DNA of 64,000 bases from positions 22,367,596 to 22,431,595 of the forward strand of contig OX336343.1 in the NCBI GenBank assembly GCA_946902875.1. Reading direction: 5' to 3'. The stretch comes from Nematopogon swammerdamellus. Taxonomy: Eukaryota; Arthropoda; Insecta; Lepidoptera; Adelidae. Each line of letters starts with the position of its first letter. Within the stretch, counting starts at the first letter, position 1. The notes under the pieces are model-generated. The model had not been told where the DNA came from. It did not search any database and worked only from the letters and a program-made list of their open reading frames with translations. The translations under genes were made by a program, and so were the position numbers. Positions 54,990-64,000 of the stretch are shown here, piece by piece.

Positions 54990-55075
54990 TCATTACGTCA
55001 CGTCTCTACAGGTAAAATTCCAAAGATATTGAGTCAGCCATGTCTGCATTCCTACACCATTAGGCTCCAACCTAC
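54990..55075 (-). repeat. Further copy of the IAP leader, right arm
   Basis: Mirror of 46,840-46,925. Pseudo-start at 55,041 on the minus strand. Confidence 0.75.
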
Positions 55076-55244
55076 CTGACTGGCGGAGGGGGGTGGCAGG
55101 GGCGGGGCGGGGTAGGGGAAGGGGCGAAGCCTCGGTGCCAGTGGAACCACGCTGGTGGGGCGCAGCACCCTGACCTAGCACTGGCTTCGCTATCCACAGT
55201 TTGAAAAACACTAATACATTTCCGCACCACCACTCATAAGTTGG

Positions 55245-55661
55245 GTGGGTTCGCTTGCGCAAGACTCACCGCTGCTTAATTCACCACCTACATCTCCACC
55301 AACGATATATCCAACGCGATACTCACCCACCTACGGCTCACCTACGTATACCCTGATGAATTATTCACCATCGCCACCTCTACCAGCGACATCTCCACCG
55401 CGATACTCATCTGCATACTATTCGCCTACACATCAACAGCAGCCGCCATCACCGCTGACATCGCACAAGCAAGATCCAACATCAAACGTGTGCACATTGC
55501 AATCTTCAGATTGGATCACTCAGCAGCATCAATCGCCAACGTTAGGCATTGTGCAGCAGACCCCAGAGCTAACCCAATATGAGCGAAGGATAATTTCCGC
55601 TATAGCCAATATCGTTACGCAAATGTTAGATGCGCAGCAAAATGTTATACAAATAGATTAA
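55245..55661 (+). CDS. Ser/Pro/Tyr-rich ORF (right copy)
   Basis: Same translation as 46,254-46,670. First codon GTG at 55,245. First in-frame ATG at 55,356. The frame is open upstream to 55,215 with no ATG. AATAAA at about 55,697. Confidence 0.5.
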   Translation: MGSLAQDSPLLNSPPTSPPTIYPTRYSPTYGSPTYTLMNYSPSPPLPATSPPRYSSAYYSPTHQQQPPSPLTSHKQDPTSNVCTLQSSDWITQQHQSPTLGIVQQTPELTQYERRIISAIANIVTQMLDAQQNVIQID

Positions 55662-55799
55662 GAGTATAAGATTTCCACTTTGTACGTAAATTAAATAATA
55701 AAATATGTCATGAAAAATTAAAATATTCTGACAACATCCAATACAATTTTTTCTCAGAGGTAATGGGCCATCATACATATCACCATTAACCAGCGCGAC

Positions 55800-55888
55800 A
55801 GCAAGCTGATTTCTAACCTATCTACCACGCCATCATCATCATCTTTAAAACAACCATCATAGACCTGACCAAGAAATAAATATTTGCT
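55800..55888 (+). pseudogene. Decayed leader of the OB-like gene, right arm
   Basis: Mirror of 46,027-46,115: 'gctgatttctaacctatcta', 'acaaccatcatagacctgac'. Start codon lost. Confidence 0.65.
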
Positions 55889-56085
55889 GACGAAACTTAG
55901 GTTGCCCCATTTATGTAAATAATGGGTTTAAGTGACTTTTCTAAAACATATATCATGTACACTTTAGCATTAAGATTTGTGAAAATAAATAAACATTTCT
56001 GCTAACTTTTGTTTCATTTATGGGTGTGGGTGGGTTGAAATAAATGTATTCACTGTTAAATGTAAAAATATTTATTGAAAATTAA

Positions 56086-56454
56086 TCATTTCAAGTTAAA
56101 GGCTCCATCGTCTGATGGCGCATACAGGTATGGCGAATAGCTCGGAATGTCGATCTCGTCCAATCCTTTTGCTTTGACTGTGGCGAAGTCAGCTCCCTTC
56201 ATTATGTAGACGAAAGCGCAGCGGTCTAGCCTCGTGTGCTCCTCCCACGGTGTGTCTTCCGGTCGCCACTGGTTGAGTGTTCCTCCGCAGTAAAAGCACA
56301 CCACTTTGTCACCAAAACCAGTGTAGAAAAACCCAGCCTTAACAATTTCTTCAGGCTTCTGCCGGAGGGCGCGTGGCCAATCGTTGAATGTTTGTAGACC
56401 TGCCGACTCGGACGAATAGCGCAGGTAAAATTCTAAAGATATTGAGTCAGCCAT
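56086..56454 (-). CDS. Single-BIR inhibitor-of-apoptosis-like protein (right copy)
   Basis: Encodes the same 122 residues as 45,461-45,829. All four zinc ligands are kept. Confidence 0.85.
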   Translation of the reverse strand: MADSISLEFYLRYSSESAGLQTFNDWPRALRQKPEEIVKAGFFYTGFGDKVVCFYCGGTLNQWRPEDTPWEEHTRLDRCAFVYIMKGADFATVKAKGLDEIDIPSYSPYLYAPSDDGAFNLK

Positions 56455-56931
56455 GTCTGCATTCCTACACCATTAGGCTCCAACCTACCTGACTAACGAT
56501 GCCTTAGTCATGCTGAGTATGAATACATTTCACAGAACATTGTTACGTTATCTTTATATTAATGGGTAGGGGGGGGGGGGGGGGGGGGTAAGTCGTTCCT
56601 GCAGGTTGCTACAGGATAAAACCTGCCACCCGATGTCACGTCACGACAAATGGCGTCACGTCTCTACAGGTAAAATTCCAAAGATATTGAGTCAGCCATG
56701 TCTGCATTCCTACACCATTAGGCTCCAACCTACCTGACTGACGATGCCTTAGTCATGCTGAGTATGAATACATTTCACAGAACATTGTTACGTTATCTTT
56801 ATATTAATGGGTAGGGGGGTAAGTCGTTCCTGCAGGTTGCTACAGGTTAAAACCTGCCACCCGATGTCACGTCACAACAAATGGCGTCACGTCTCTACAG
56901 GTAAAATTCCAAAGATACTGAGTCAGCCGCG
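56455..56931 (-). repeat. Amplified IAP leader, right arm
   Basis: Mirror of 44,985-45,460. The G-run at 56,569-56,588 is 20 bases, against 23 C in the left arm. Confidence 0.8.
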
Positions 56932-57406
56932 GAGAACGGGCGGGGAGGCAGGGGGCGGGGAAGCGCTCAGACGATACTGGGGAGGGGTGGCAGAGGCGGC
57001 GGATGGTGGTAGGGGCGGGGGTGGGGTAGGGGGCAGGGGCGAAGCCTCGGTGCATGTGGAACCATGCTGGTGGGGTGCAGCACCCTGGAGCTGAACCATG
57101 ACTCCGAAGGCCTACGTACGCCTCAAATGGATGGGGCGCAGCACCCTGACCTAGCACCCTGGACCTGAAACCCTGAATCTGGAACCCTGAATCCTGAATC
57201 CTAAGGTCTGAATCCTGAATCCGAAGGTCTGAACCCTGACTCCGAAGGCCTACGTACATCCCAAGGGCGCAGCACCCTGACCTGGCACCCTGGAGCTGAA
57301 CCCTGACTTCGAAGCCCTACGTACACCCCAAATTAGGCCACGCCCCCTGATTCTCGGACTTAGAAAAATCACGAGTGTGTGCTCGGAGCCCTATATGTAT
57401 ACTACT

Positions 57407-57412
57407 CCTATA
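57407..57412 (+). repeat. Target site duplication, right (CCTATA)
   Basis: Directly follows the right end ...GTATACTACT. Identical to 44,500-44,505. Confidence 0.85.
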
Positions 57413-57648
57413 ATAAAATCCAACGTCTGCTTTCTGTCTGAGTGTCTGAGTGTCTGAGTGTCTGAGTGTATGTCTGTCTGTCCGCTTATAACTCGAGAAC
57501 AACTGAACCGATTTTAATAAAAAAAAATCTACGGATAGCTTGATTCTTTGCATCAACTATAGGCTACTTACTATCACGCTAAATGGCTTATGAGGTTAGC
57601 AGTGAAGTGAAATATGAGAGCGGGCGGAGCCGCGGGCACAGCTTGTAC
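57407..57648 (+). repeat. Repeat family E, right part of the interrupted target
   Basis: 'Cctataataaaatccaacgt', GTCT/GAGT tract, 'accgattttaataaaaaaaa', 'gcgggcggagccgcgggcac'. The few bases before the break lie at 44,497-44,505. Confidence 0.85.
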
Positions 57649-58149
57649 ATAATAATAATATTAGGTATTTAATACTAATAATAAATCTATAATCTGTAAA
57701 GGATGGTCATGGTCACGGAGGGTTTGCAGACATTCGCCAAATTTGATCACGGAGTAAGTTAGATACTTTGTTTTGTGAGATATTGCGTTTGTAGACTCTA
57801 CTTAATGTATGATAGCTTTTGCCCGCGGCTTCGGTCGCGTGAAATTCGTATTTAAAAATAAGAAAGTAACTAATCCCGCTACCGTACCTTTATTTCGGCG
57901 CGCGGAACAATTCGGCAAGAACATTCAATTCGGTTTGTATGAGAGCCACATCTTAGCGTAACCGGAAGTGAATTTTATTTACCCTATTCTGTGTCACGTA
58001 GGTATAGTTAAATGTGCTTGTACTAAGTTTAATCGAATTCGGATGATCGGTTTAAGAGTTATGGAGAGTTATGACATAAATATACATTCAGAAAATATTT
58101 CTAAAAATCGTCAATTAAAGTTTATGAGCAATTAAGATAAATAAAGGCA
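57649..58149. other. Non-coding, one repeat
   Basis: 57,810-57,975 is a repeat ('gcttttgcccgcggcttcgg', 'tacctttatttcggcgcgcg', 'cacatcttagcgtaaccgga') also seen at 24,500 and 39,646. Nothing else. Confidence 0.45.
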
Positions 58150-58430
58150 CGGTAACGGTTTTTTTTTATTGAAACTTGACACGGTTGGCTACATCACCTA
58201 CAACATCCGTGATGTCAGCCCATAACACCGGGTGAACTTGGTGCCACGTCAGTGCTTCCCTTCGGTCGTGCCGGCTACACTGAACTGGACGGAAAACACA
58301 AACTATTTACATAGCCGATTCGACCGTTAATTAATTTCTGTTAATTACCGACCGACTTAGTTAATTTCTTCTTTTTAAATACGAATTTCACGAGAGCGAA
58401 GCCGCGGGCAAAAGCTAATATAAACAGATC
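58150..58430 (-). repeat. SINE tail and repeat scrap
   Basis: 58,160-58,325 is the shared SINE tail in minus orientation. 58,360-58,425 ('tacgaatttcacgagagcga') is a scrap of the repeat at 57,810 in inverse. Confidence 0.7.
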
Positions 58431-59639
58431 TGCGTGTTGTTTTGCAATGTCGAATCACAAATGCAAATTGATGTTTTTTTTTAACCGACTTCCAAAAAAG
58501 GAGGAGGTTCTCAATTCGTCTGTATGTTTTTTATTTTTTTTATTTTTTTTTTAATTTTTTTTTTATTTTTTTTTTGTATGTTTGTTACGCGATTTCTCCG
58601 TCAATTGAGGGCCGATTTAGAAAATTCTTTTTTTGTTAGTTAGGTCATACTTCCGAGGTGGTCCCATTTCAATTTTATCGAAATTGGTTGAGTGGTTTTT
58701 GAATAATCAGCATAATACTATGGTGTGTGGTTACCTTCAGCAAAACTTGTGATGTGGTCGTATTCGGCAATTTTCAGTTTGATAAATTAGTATGGTGTGT
58801 GGTTACCTTCAGCAAAACTTTTGTGATGTGGACTTATTCAGCAATTTGCAGTCTGACACATATGGCGAATAATTCTGTACCACTTCAATCGATTTCGATT
58901 ATTCGATTTCGATTATTCTTTTTTATGTAATATTACTAAAAAGAATGAAATAAAAACTGTTTTAAAAAATATTAAACCGATTTCAAAAAAACAAAACAAA
59001 AAAAGAACTAAAAAGTATTAAATACCTAATATTTTGAAATTTTCTCTGTCCTGTTGAAATACATGAATCGATATTTACTAGTGATACATATTCGGACCCT
59101 TGTTTCATGAATATTCTAAATTTGAAATTTTTTATCTTTTCCGACCGGCCAGGTGCGCTTAATTTATTATGGTACCTGACCGGTACCTACTGTACCGAGT
59201 ACCATCGAGCTGGTCTGATGATGGAGACAGAAGGTGGCCATAGGAACTCCTAAACTACACATGATAAACCCATCGTGTTTGGGCTCGTTGCATTTGTCTT
59301 CACGAGAAATTTACTTTAGACCTAAGAGATTCTCAATTCGACGGTATGTTTTCTTTTTTTGGATGTTTGTTACGCGATTACTCCGTCAATTGTGGGCCGA
59401 TTTTGAAAATTCTTTTTTTTTTTTATTTGAAAGGGGATAACCCTGAGGTTTTTGAAGTGAAAACTTCTTTAGCGGCGCGCTTGGCACTTTTTTAGGTGGG
59501 TAAAAAATGTATAACTCGCGACATCGCGTCAGCGTCATTTTTAAAATGAAACCTTAAGTCATTGCATTAAGGGTTAAGTTAGAGTGGCACGGGATCTGCC
59601 GGCACTCCCGGAGTGCAACTGTTAAGTAGGGTTCGGTAA
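58431..59639. other. AT-rich repeats, tandem duplication
   Basis: 58,485-58,690 belongs to the 'aaccgacttccaaaaaagga' family with long T runs. 58,721-58,790 and 58,792-58,860 are tandem copies (tatggtgtgtggttaccttc). 59,330-59,420 is a second scrap of the first family. No gene. Confidence 0.5.
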
Positions 59640-60189
59640 CACGTTTATGTCTGTCCAAACTACTAAATTCTGCAAAATGAATGTAGGGTTCCGTAACAAA
59701 TGCATGTCTGTCTGTTCTACTAAATTTAACATTTATTTCAAAATGAATGTAGGGTTCCGTAACAAATGCATGTCTATCCGTTCTACTAAATTTTACAATT
59801 TTCAACCAAGGTCCTCCGACGGTTATTTTAAATTAAAAGTAGGGTTCCGTAACACGTTTATGTCTGTCCATTCTACTAAGTTCTGCAAGATGAATGTAGG
59901 GTTCCGTAACAAATGCATGTCTGTCCGTTCTACAAAATTTAACATTTATTTCAAAATGAATGTAGGGTTCCGTAACAAGTGTATGTCTGTCCGTTCTACT
60001 AAATTTTACAATTTTCAACCAAGGCCCTCCGACGGTTATTTTATAATAAAAGTAGGGTTCTGTAACAAATGTATGTCTGTCCGTTCTACTAAATTTCACA
60101 ATTTTCAACCAAGGTCCTCCGACGGTTATTTTATAATAAAAGTAGGGTTCCGTAACACGTTTATGTCTGTCCATTCTACTAAGTTCTGC
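59640..60189 (+). repeat. Tandem array of 'gtagggttccgtaaca' units
   Basis: Eight units begin with 'agggttccgtaaca' (or one-base variants) followed by 'tgtctgtccnttctac' and either a short (about 55 bp) or long (about 100 bp) spacer. Both strands stay open across it (192 codons on plus, 131 on minus) because of the repeat. No separate evidence for a protein. Confidence 0.8.
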
Positions 60190-60538
60190 AACATCACCTA
60201 CAACGTCCGTGATGTCAGCCCATAACACCGGGTAAACTAAGTGCCATGTCAGTGCTTCCCCCTTTGATCGTGCTGACTACACTGAACTGGTCGGAAAACA
60301 CAAACTATTTACATAGCCGTTTCGACCGACGTTTAATTCAGTGCGGTGGTACCAACCCGGTCAGGTTAAACCCTACCACCAAGTAAGATTAGGAGGGAAG
60401 GGACCTACAGTTTTACGAGGAATCCGAACCTCGGTCAGCCTCCAACGGTCACCCATCCAAGTACTGACCGCACCCAGCGTTGCTTAACATTCAATAGCGA
60501 CAGTTGACTGTCTGCACCACTGAGCTATCGAAGCTGAC
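60190..60538 (-). mobile_element. SINE-A copy (minus)
   Basis: 'Acatcacctacaacgtccgt' through 'gcggtggtaccaacccggtc' to 'ctgagctatcgaagctgac', with the 5S-like 'ccatccaagtactgaccgca' in inverse. Confidence 0.85.
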
Positions 60539-60660
60539 GTGGTCCTATTTTAATTGGGTCAAGATCGGATTGGAAAGCGAGGCGGAATCGTGAGGCCGAA
60601 GGCCGAGCGATTCCGCCGAGTACATTAATAGCAAAAAATTACTAAAAAAAACTGTGAAAT

Positions 60661-61033
60661 AAAAAAAAAGTTTTAAAAAACATAAAACCGACTTCCTAAA
60701 AAAAGGAAAACTAAAAAACTATTTAAAATAAAAATATAAAAACCGCCTTCAAAAATATATGAAATAAAAACCTAAAAAAAAAACGAACCCTAGAGTTGAA
60801 GGCGGTGCTAAAGCAAGCAAAAATGATGCATGAAAGAAAACATAAGTGGATGATAATATCCTTTGTGATTTGTGTAGCCTTTTTAGCACCGCCTTCAACT
60901 CTAGGGTTCGTTTTTTTTTTAGGTTTTTATTTCATATATTTTTGAAGGCGGTTTTTATATTTTTATTTTAAATAGTTTTTTAGTTTTCCTTTTTTTAGGA
61001 AGTCGGTTTTATGTTTTTTAAAACTTTTTTTTT
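60661..61033. repeat. Foldback with about 145-bp arms
   Basis: 60,661-60,812 is matched in inverse by 60,892-61,033 almost perfectly, with an 80-base loop. The arms contain 'aaaccgacttcctaaaaaaa' and 'cgaaccctagagttgaaggc'. Confidence 0.85.
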
Positions 61034-61558
61034 GTATGTAAGCCAACATGGGTGGCTGTGCCGAGAGACCAATGATGCTCGAGAGAGCCAAAATCACCAA
61101 GCGCCATGCCAGTAGATTTCCGGACTGTTGCTAGGCTATCTAGCCTACCGAAGGGAAGCACTGACATGGCACCTAGTTCACCTGGTGTTATGGGCTGGTA
61201 TTGCGATCCGTGTCAGTTTCCATAAAAACTTTTAATACACATACATTTGAAGACGTCCACGTTAAAATATTCAGGAAACACTCTCGCTCGCGCGCCGTAA
61301 GACTGCAGTTCCGTTCCACACACTAGCGGTGCGTGCGACAAAGAAACGATTTAGAGAAGCGATGGTATTTTAAAAAGCTCCATACCATTTAAAAATGTCT
61401 CCCTGATCCATAAAAAAAAAAAATATTGTATCCCATGCGTATTGTGTTTGCTTATTCAAATTTCTCACATAATTTATATTAAATATCAAACATACAAAGG
61501 TTGACTGGACGAGATCTCTTTAAAGGATAAGTCCGCCTTTGCACCTCATACTTTAACT
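61034..61558. repeat. Retroelement debris
   Basis: 61,060-61,125 ('gagagaccaatgatgctcga', 'gccatgccagtagatttccg') and a SINE tail at 61,140-61,225. 61,500-61,560 is the 'ggttgactggacgagatctc' tail. No gene. Confidence 0.45.
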
Positions 61559-61578
61559 ATGTATATACTGTACGATAT

Positions 61579-61880
61579 ATGCGATCCCGCCGTCCCCTTT
61601 CCTCCTTCGCACCACGCGCACCGGGCAGGGATTGCATCCCTTACACGCTGGACTTACCGCGGATGCGTACCAATCGATTCTGCAGATCTTTCCTCTACAG
61701 AACCGGTAAACTCTGGAACGCTCTCCCTGCCCATATATTTCCCCCCAAGTACAGTCTCGGGTCCTTCAAGAGGGCCGTGAATGGGCACCTGTCAGGCCGG
61801 CATGGCATTCGCAACCCCCGCATACGACCGAATGTCCATGGGCGTCGTTAGACACCTTATGGGTGGCTCGGCGCCATATG
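61579..61880 (+). pseudogene. LINE 3' end (RT C-terminus), best copy
   Basis: The frame reads TNRFCRSFLYRTGKLWNALP, then FPPKYSLGSFKRAVNGHLSG and PNVHGRR, stop. This is the C-terminal tail of a non-LTR retrotransposon ORF2, 5'-truncated. Confidence 0.75.
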
Positions 61881-61977
61881 ACGCGCTGTAAAAAAAAACT
61901 GTTTTCTTTGTGAACAATTTAATTTTTGTGGAGCAATGAAACATTTTCTATCTATATTTAATTATAACATACCACAC

Positions 61978-62290
61978 ACTTTATCTCGACAATCGGGGTA
62001 AGCAGAGTAATTGGTGTTGTGCTACAAGTATTCTGGTAAATTACAGCACAACAGCGACCACCACGTTTAGCAAAGTATTAGGACAAGACTAACTATCAAG
62101 CAGCAAGCAAGGCACGAAGAACCCACCTGCTGCATGACTCGGTGGAAGGAAGCACCGTGCCAAGGTGAGAGGTGGCGAACCTGTCGCCCTCTAGCACGGC
62201 ACCTTGTCCTTATCCTTTAGTCGCTTTTTACGACATGCACGGGGAGAGATGCAGTGGGGCTATTCTGTTCAAGTACCGGCCCCACACGAT
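61978..62290 (-). mobile_element. SINE, family C
   Basis: Inverse copy from 'cactttatctcgacaatcgg' to 'taccggccccacacga'. Confidence 0.7.
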
Positions 62291-62440
62291 ACATTATATT
62301 AAATTAAAACACACACACGTGCACAGAGTTATTTATTAGCTATCTACCTACAGTCACCTACAGTAAGGTAGCAAGCAAGGCACAACATAATCTGATTGAT
62401 TAAGCAGTCGAAATCTTTAATTGGCTTTTATGGTATAACC

Positions 62441-62640
62441 CAGGGGTCACCAAATGGCGGACCGCGGTCCGGATCCGGACCGCCGACCCATTTTTTGCGG
62501 ACCCAGAAGAATTTAAGAATATCAATATAAAAATTTCTGGAAAAAAATAGCCTTTGAAACTTTGTATCTACAATATTTGGATCGACATATATTTGTGAAG
62601 CCGCATTTTCCAAGATGAACTTGTGCCGGACACGACACAT
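62441..62640 (+). pseudogene. hAT-type transposon fragment
   Basis: Begins with a hAT-like terminus, CAGGGGTCACCAAATGGCGG. 62,558-62,620 reads NFVSTIFGSTYICEAAFSKM, the C-terminal dimerisation motif of hAT transposases (FGSTY-CE--FS-M). The terminus and the coding scrap are joined by a deletion. Confidence 0.65.
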
Positions 62641-62992
62641 CGGTCCGATGCGACGCGGTTACCGCACCCCGCGCCCCTCTGGCGCGGCGTGCGTCCGCGC
62701 TCGCCTCGGCCCGCCGCCATGGCAGTCGATCACACCACGGAGTCAAGTATAGTCGCTTTGAGTCAATAAGAATTCTCAGTCGTTTTATTACACGTTTATA
62801 CACAGCTATCATAGTGTTTCATTTGGACCTTAAACACTAACACCCTACATAGGACACTCGCATATAGTAGCTAAAGTGCTACAACTGGTGACCTACCGAC
62901 GTGATTCGCGCGCGAGTTAATTGTGGACATCTAGTGTTTTAGTGACATTCAGTGTTTTAAGTGACATTTAGTTTGAGTAGAGACTGGGAATC
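62641..62992 (+). repeat. Probable 5' LTR end and primer-binding region
   Basis: The hAT similarity stops between about 62,622 and 62,650, so an LTR probably starts there. 'Ctacaactggtgacctaccg' at about 62,880 looks like an LTR end followed by a primer-binding site (TGGTGACC). The second LTR is outside the window, so boundaries are unproven. Confidence 0.45.
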
Positions 62993-63310
62993 ATGAGTAG
63001 CGACGGAGAACGTGCGGATTTAGTGGCGCAATATGCGATGCAGGCGTCCATTGTCGTTCTCACCACACAGATGGCACGCATGTGTGCCGAAATCGTGTCG
63101 CTACGCGACGAACAGGTGCAACAGCGACGCCCGCACCGTCCCCGCTCGCGGACACCGGCACACAGGTACAGATCCAGCTCGCGTACAGGTGCATCGGAAC
63201 AGAAGGCCGGCTGGCTATGCTGGTACCACCATACGTTACGCGAGAAGGCCAACAAATGTGAGCAGCCATGCGCGTGGAAGGACCAGACGAAAATGCAATC
63301 GGAAAACTAG
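62993..63310 (+). CDS. Shortened gag of a Ty3/gypsy-like retrotransposon
   Basis: 105 codons from ATG 62,993. The N-terminus (MSSDGERADLVAQYAMQASI) runs, after an Arg-rich stretch, into GWLCWYHHTLREKANKCEQP-C, the Cys/His end that precedes the protease in insect gypsy gag. Most of the capsid part is missing, so this looks like an internal deletion. It overlaps the next frame. Confidence 0.55.
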   Translation: MSSDGERADLVAQYAMQASIVVLTTQMARMCAEIVSLRDEQVQQRRPHRPRSRTPAHRYRSSSRTGASEQKAGWLCWYHHTLREKANKCEQPCAWKDQTKMQSEN

Positions 63311-64000
63311 ACGCAGTGCAGCCTAAGGCGGAGGTCTGCACATTGGAAAATTCCAAACGCCTTTATATAACCGACCGCAACTCGGGCATACATTTTCTCA
63401 TAGACTCCGGAGCAGACATCTCGGTACTAAGTAGGAACAAAGGCTCACCCTCGGATTATGTTTTATACGCGGCAAACGGGTCGGCGATAACCACATACGG
63501 TGAGAAGTCACTAACTCTCGATCTCGGACTAAGAAGGCCATTCAAATGGAGTTTCGTGGAGGCGAACGTGCGGATGCCTATAATAGGCGCAGATTTCTTG
63601 GAGTATCATAACCTGCTCGTGGATCTGAGGAATCGACGTCTAATCGATGGTACAACGGAACTCCACGTGAAAACTACAGCAATATCGTCCGATCAACCGA
63701 CAATAAAAACCGTCTGCGCCAGCGACCCATTTGGTGAGATAATAGCCTCCTTCCCCAACGTAACAAAGCCGTCCGTTTTCGGAAAGGAAGCCATAAAACA
63801 CAGCGTCGAGCACTATATTGAGACAAAAGGCCCCCCCCGTTCACTGCCCACCTAGACCCCTTGCTCCGGACAAGTACAAAAAAGTTAAACAGGAAATCGA
63901 GACAATGCTCGAACTCGGTATTATACAACCCAGTAAGAGTCCGTGGGCTTCGCCGATACATGTGGTCGACAAGAAAAACGGCGACATCAGAATCGTAGGT
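63268..64000 (+). CDS. Ty3/gypsy-like pol: protease and start of reverse transcriptase (frameshifted, partial)
   Basis: 63,268-63,855 encodes an aspartic protease: FLIDSGADISVLSR with catalytic Asp, then the flap region and IIGADFLEYHNLLVDLRNRR. At the C8 run (63,832-63,839) the frame is lost and stops at 63,855. In the neighbouring frame 63,880-64,000 reads ETMLELGIIQPSKSPWASPI then VVDKKNGDIRIVG, the first blocks of a gypsy reverse transcriptase. It is cut by the window end. The homopolymer makes a sequencing error as likely as a mutation. Confidence 0.75.

Larger units (their letters stand above)
44506..57406. mobile_element. 12.9-kb palindromic Polinton/Maverick-like element, non-autonomous
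   Basis: Two inverted arms (44,506-50,280 and 51,634-57,406) surround a 1.35-kb spacer. Paired coordinates sum to 101,915 (101,912 outside the poly-C tract). Ends are AGTAGTATAC and its inverse, flanked by the exact 6-bp duplication CCTATA. The insertion splits a family-E repeat whose intact form is present at 32,832 and 31,100. Polintons are known for 6-bp duplications and 5'-AG termini, hence the assignment. Genes per arm: BIR/IAP-like, Ser/Pro/Tyr-rich ORF, possible OB-fold protein, exon-like ORF. I find no protein-primed DNA polymerase, integrase, packaging ATPase, protease or capsid gene, so movement would need help in trans. It may derive from an adintovirus-like element. An alternative is an unrelated TIR transposon with 6-bp duplications. 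Confidence 0.75.
51634..57406 (-). repeat. Right arm of the palindrome
   Basis: Inverse of 44,506-50,280, carrying the mirror genes. See the left arm for differences. Confidence 0.9.

Noticed and set aside
56807..57259. 95- and 130-residue Gly/Pro/Arg-rich proteins near the element ends
   Set aside because: These are translations of GC-rich phrase repeats (ggattcag, gggcgcagcaccctg). Both strands are open for that reason.
44506..57406. Baculovirus or nudivirus integration
   Set aside because: The BIR gene alone would suggest it, but no core viral genes are present, and the precise 6-bp duplication with inverted ends fits a transposon-like insertion better.
59647..60225. A 192-residue repetitive protein
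   Set aside because: The frame is open on both strands only because the underlying unit is a short interspersed-repeat start. There is no promoter, start context or unique domain.

Overview
The window is AT-rich, intron-bearing insect DNA crowded with short interspersed repeats. The repeat families (GTCT-bearing 'gggttccgta' elements, RTE and Jockey/CR1-type LINE tails, tRNA-derived SINEs, GTAGGTAC microsatellites) are those typical of moths and butterflies, so I read it as a lepidopteran nuclear genome. Only one host gene is convincing. Everything else is mobile DNA in various states of decay. Identifications are from pattern recognition without database searches.

Layout. 1-5.4 kb: small MITEs, a tRNA-like relic and SINE fragments. 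5.4-11.2 kb: a 5.8-kb element with about 0.88-kb terminal inverted repeats (TIRs) built from three 145-bp units, carrying hAT-like ends inside each TIR and a broken LINE in its interior. 11.2-14.4 kb: mostly repeats, then a TIR transposon with one intact 136-residue ORF. 14.5-33.6 kb: a dense mosaic of MITEs, SINEs, LINE 3' ends and three related 'last exons' of an unassigned spliced gene family. 33.9-39.5 kb (minus strand): a five-exon metal-dependent cyclase / kynurenine-formamidase-like gene (283 aa, secreted), with a second signal-peptide first exon at 40.3-40.6 kb. 40.8-42.1 kb: a TIR element flanked by TA.

44,506-57,406 is the most interesting object: a 12.9-kb palindrome. Two nearly identical 5.77-kb arms face each other across a 1.35-kb spacer. 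The block ends in AGTAGTATAC...GTATACTACT and is flanked by an exact 6-bp duplication, CCTATA. The uninterrupted target survives in other copies of the host repeat in this window. Six-bp duplications and 5'-AG ends are hallmarks of Polinton/Maverick (adintovirus-like) elements. Each arm carries a one-BIR inhibitor-of-apoptosis-like gene, a Ser/Pro/Tyr-rich ORF, a 101-residue possible OB-fold protein and an exon-like ORF. No polymerase, integrase, ATPase or capsid gene is visible. I infer a non-autonomous, snap-back derivative of a protein-primed DNA element. Partial copies of the 5' leaders of two of its genes are scattered through the arms.

57.4-64 kb: the other half of the interrupted target repeat, tandem repeats, a long foldback, SINEs, a LINE end, a hAT transposase remnant and the start of a Ty3/gypsy-like LTR retrotransposon that runs off the window edge.
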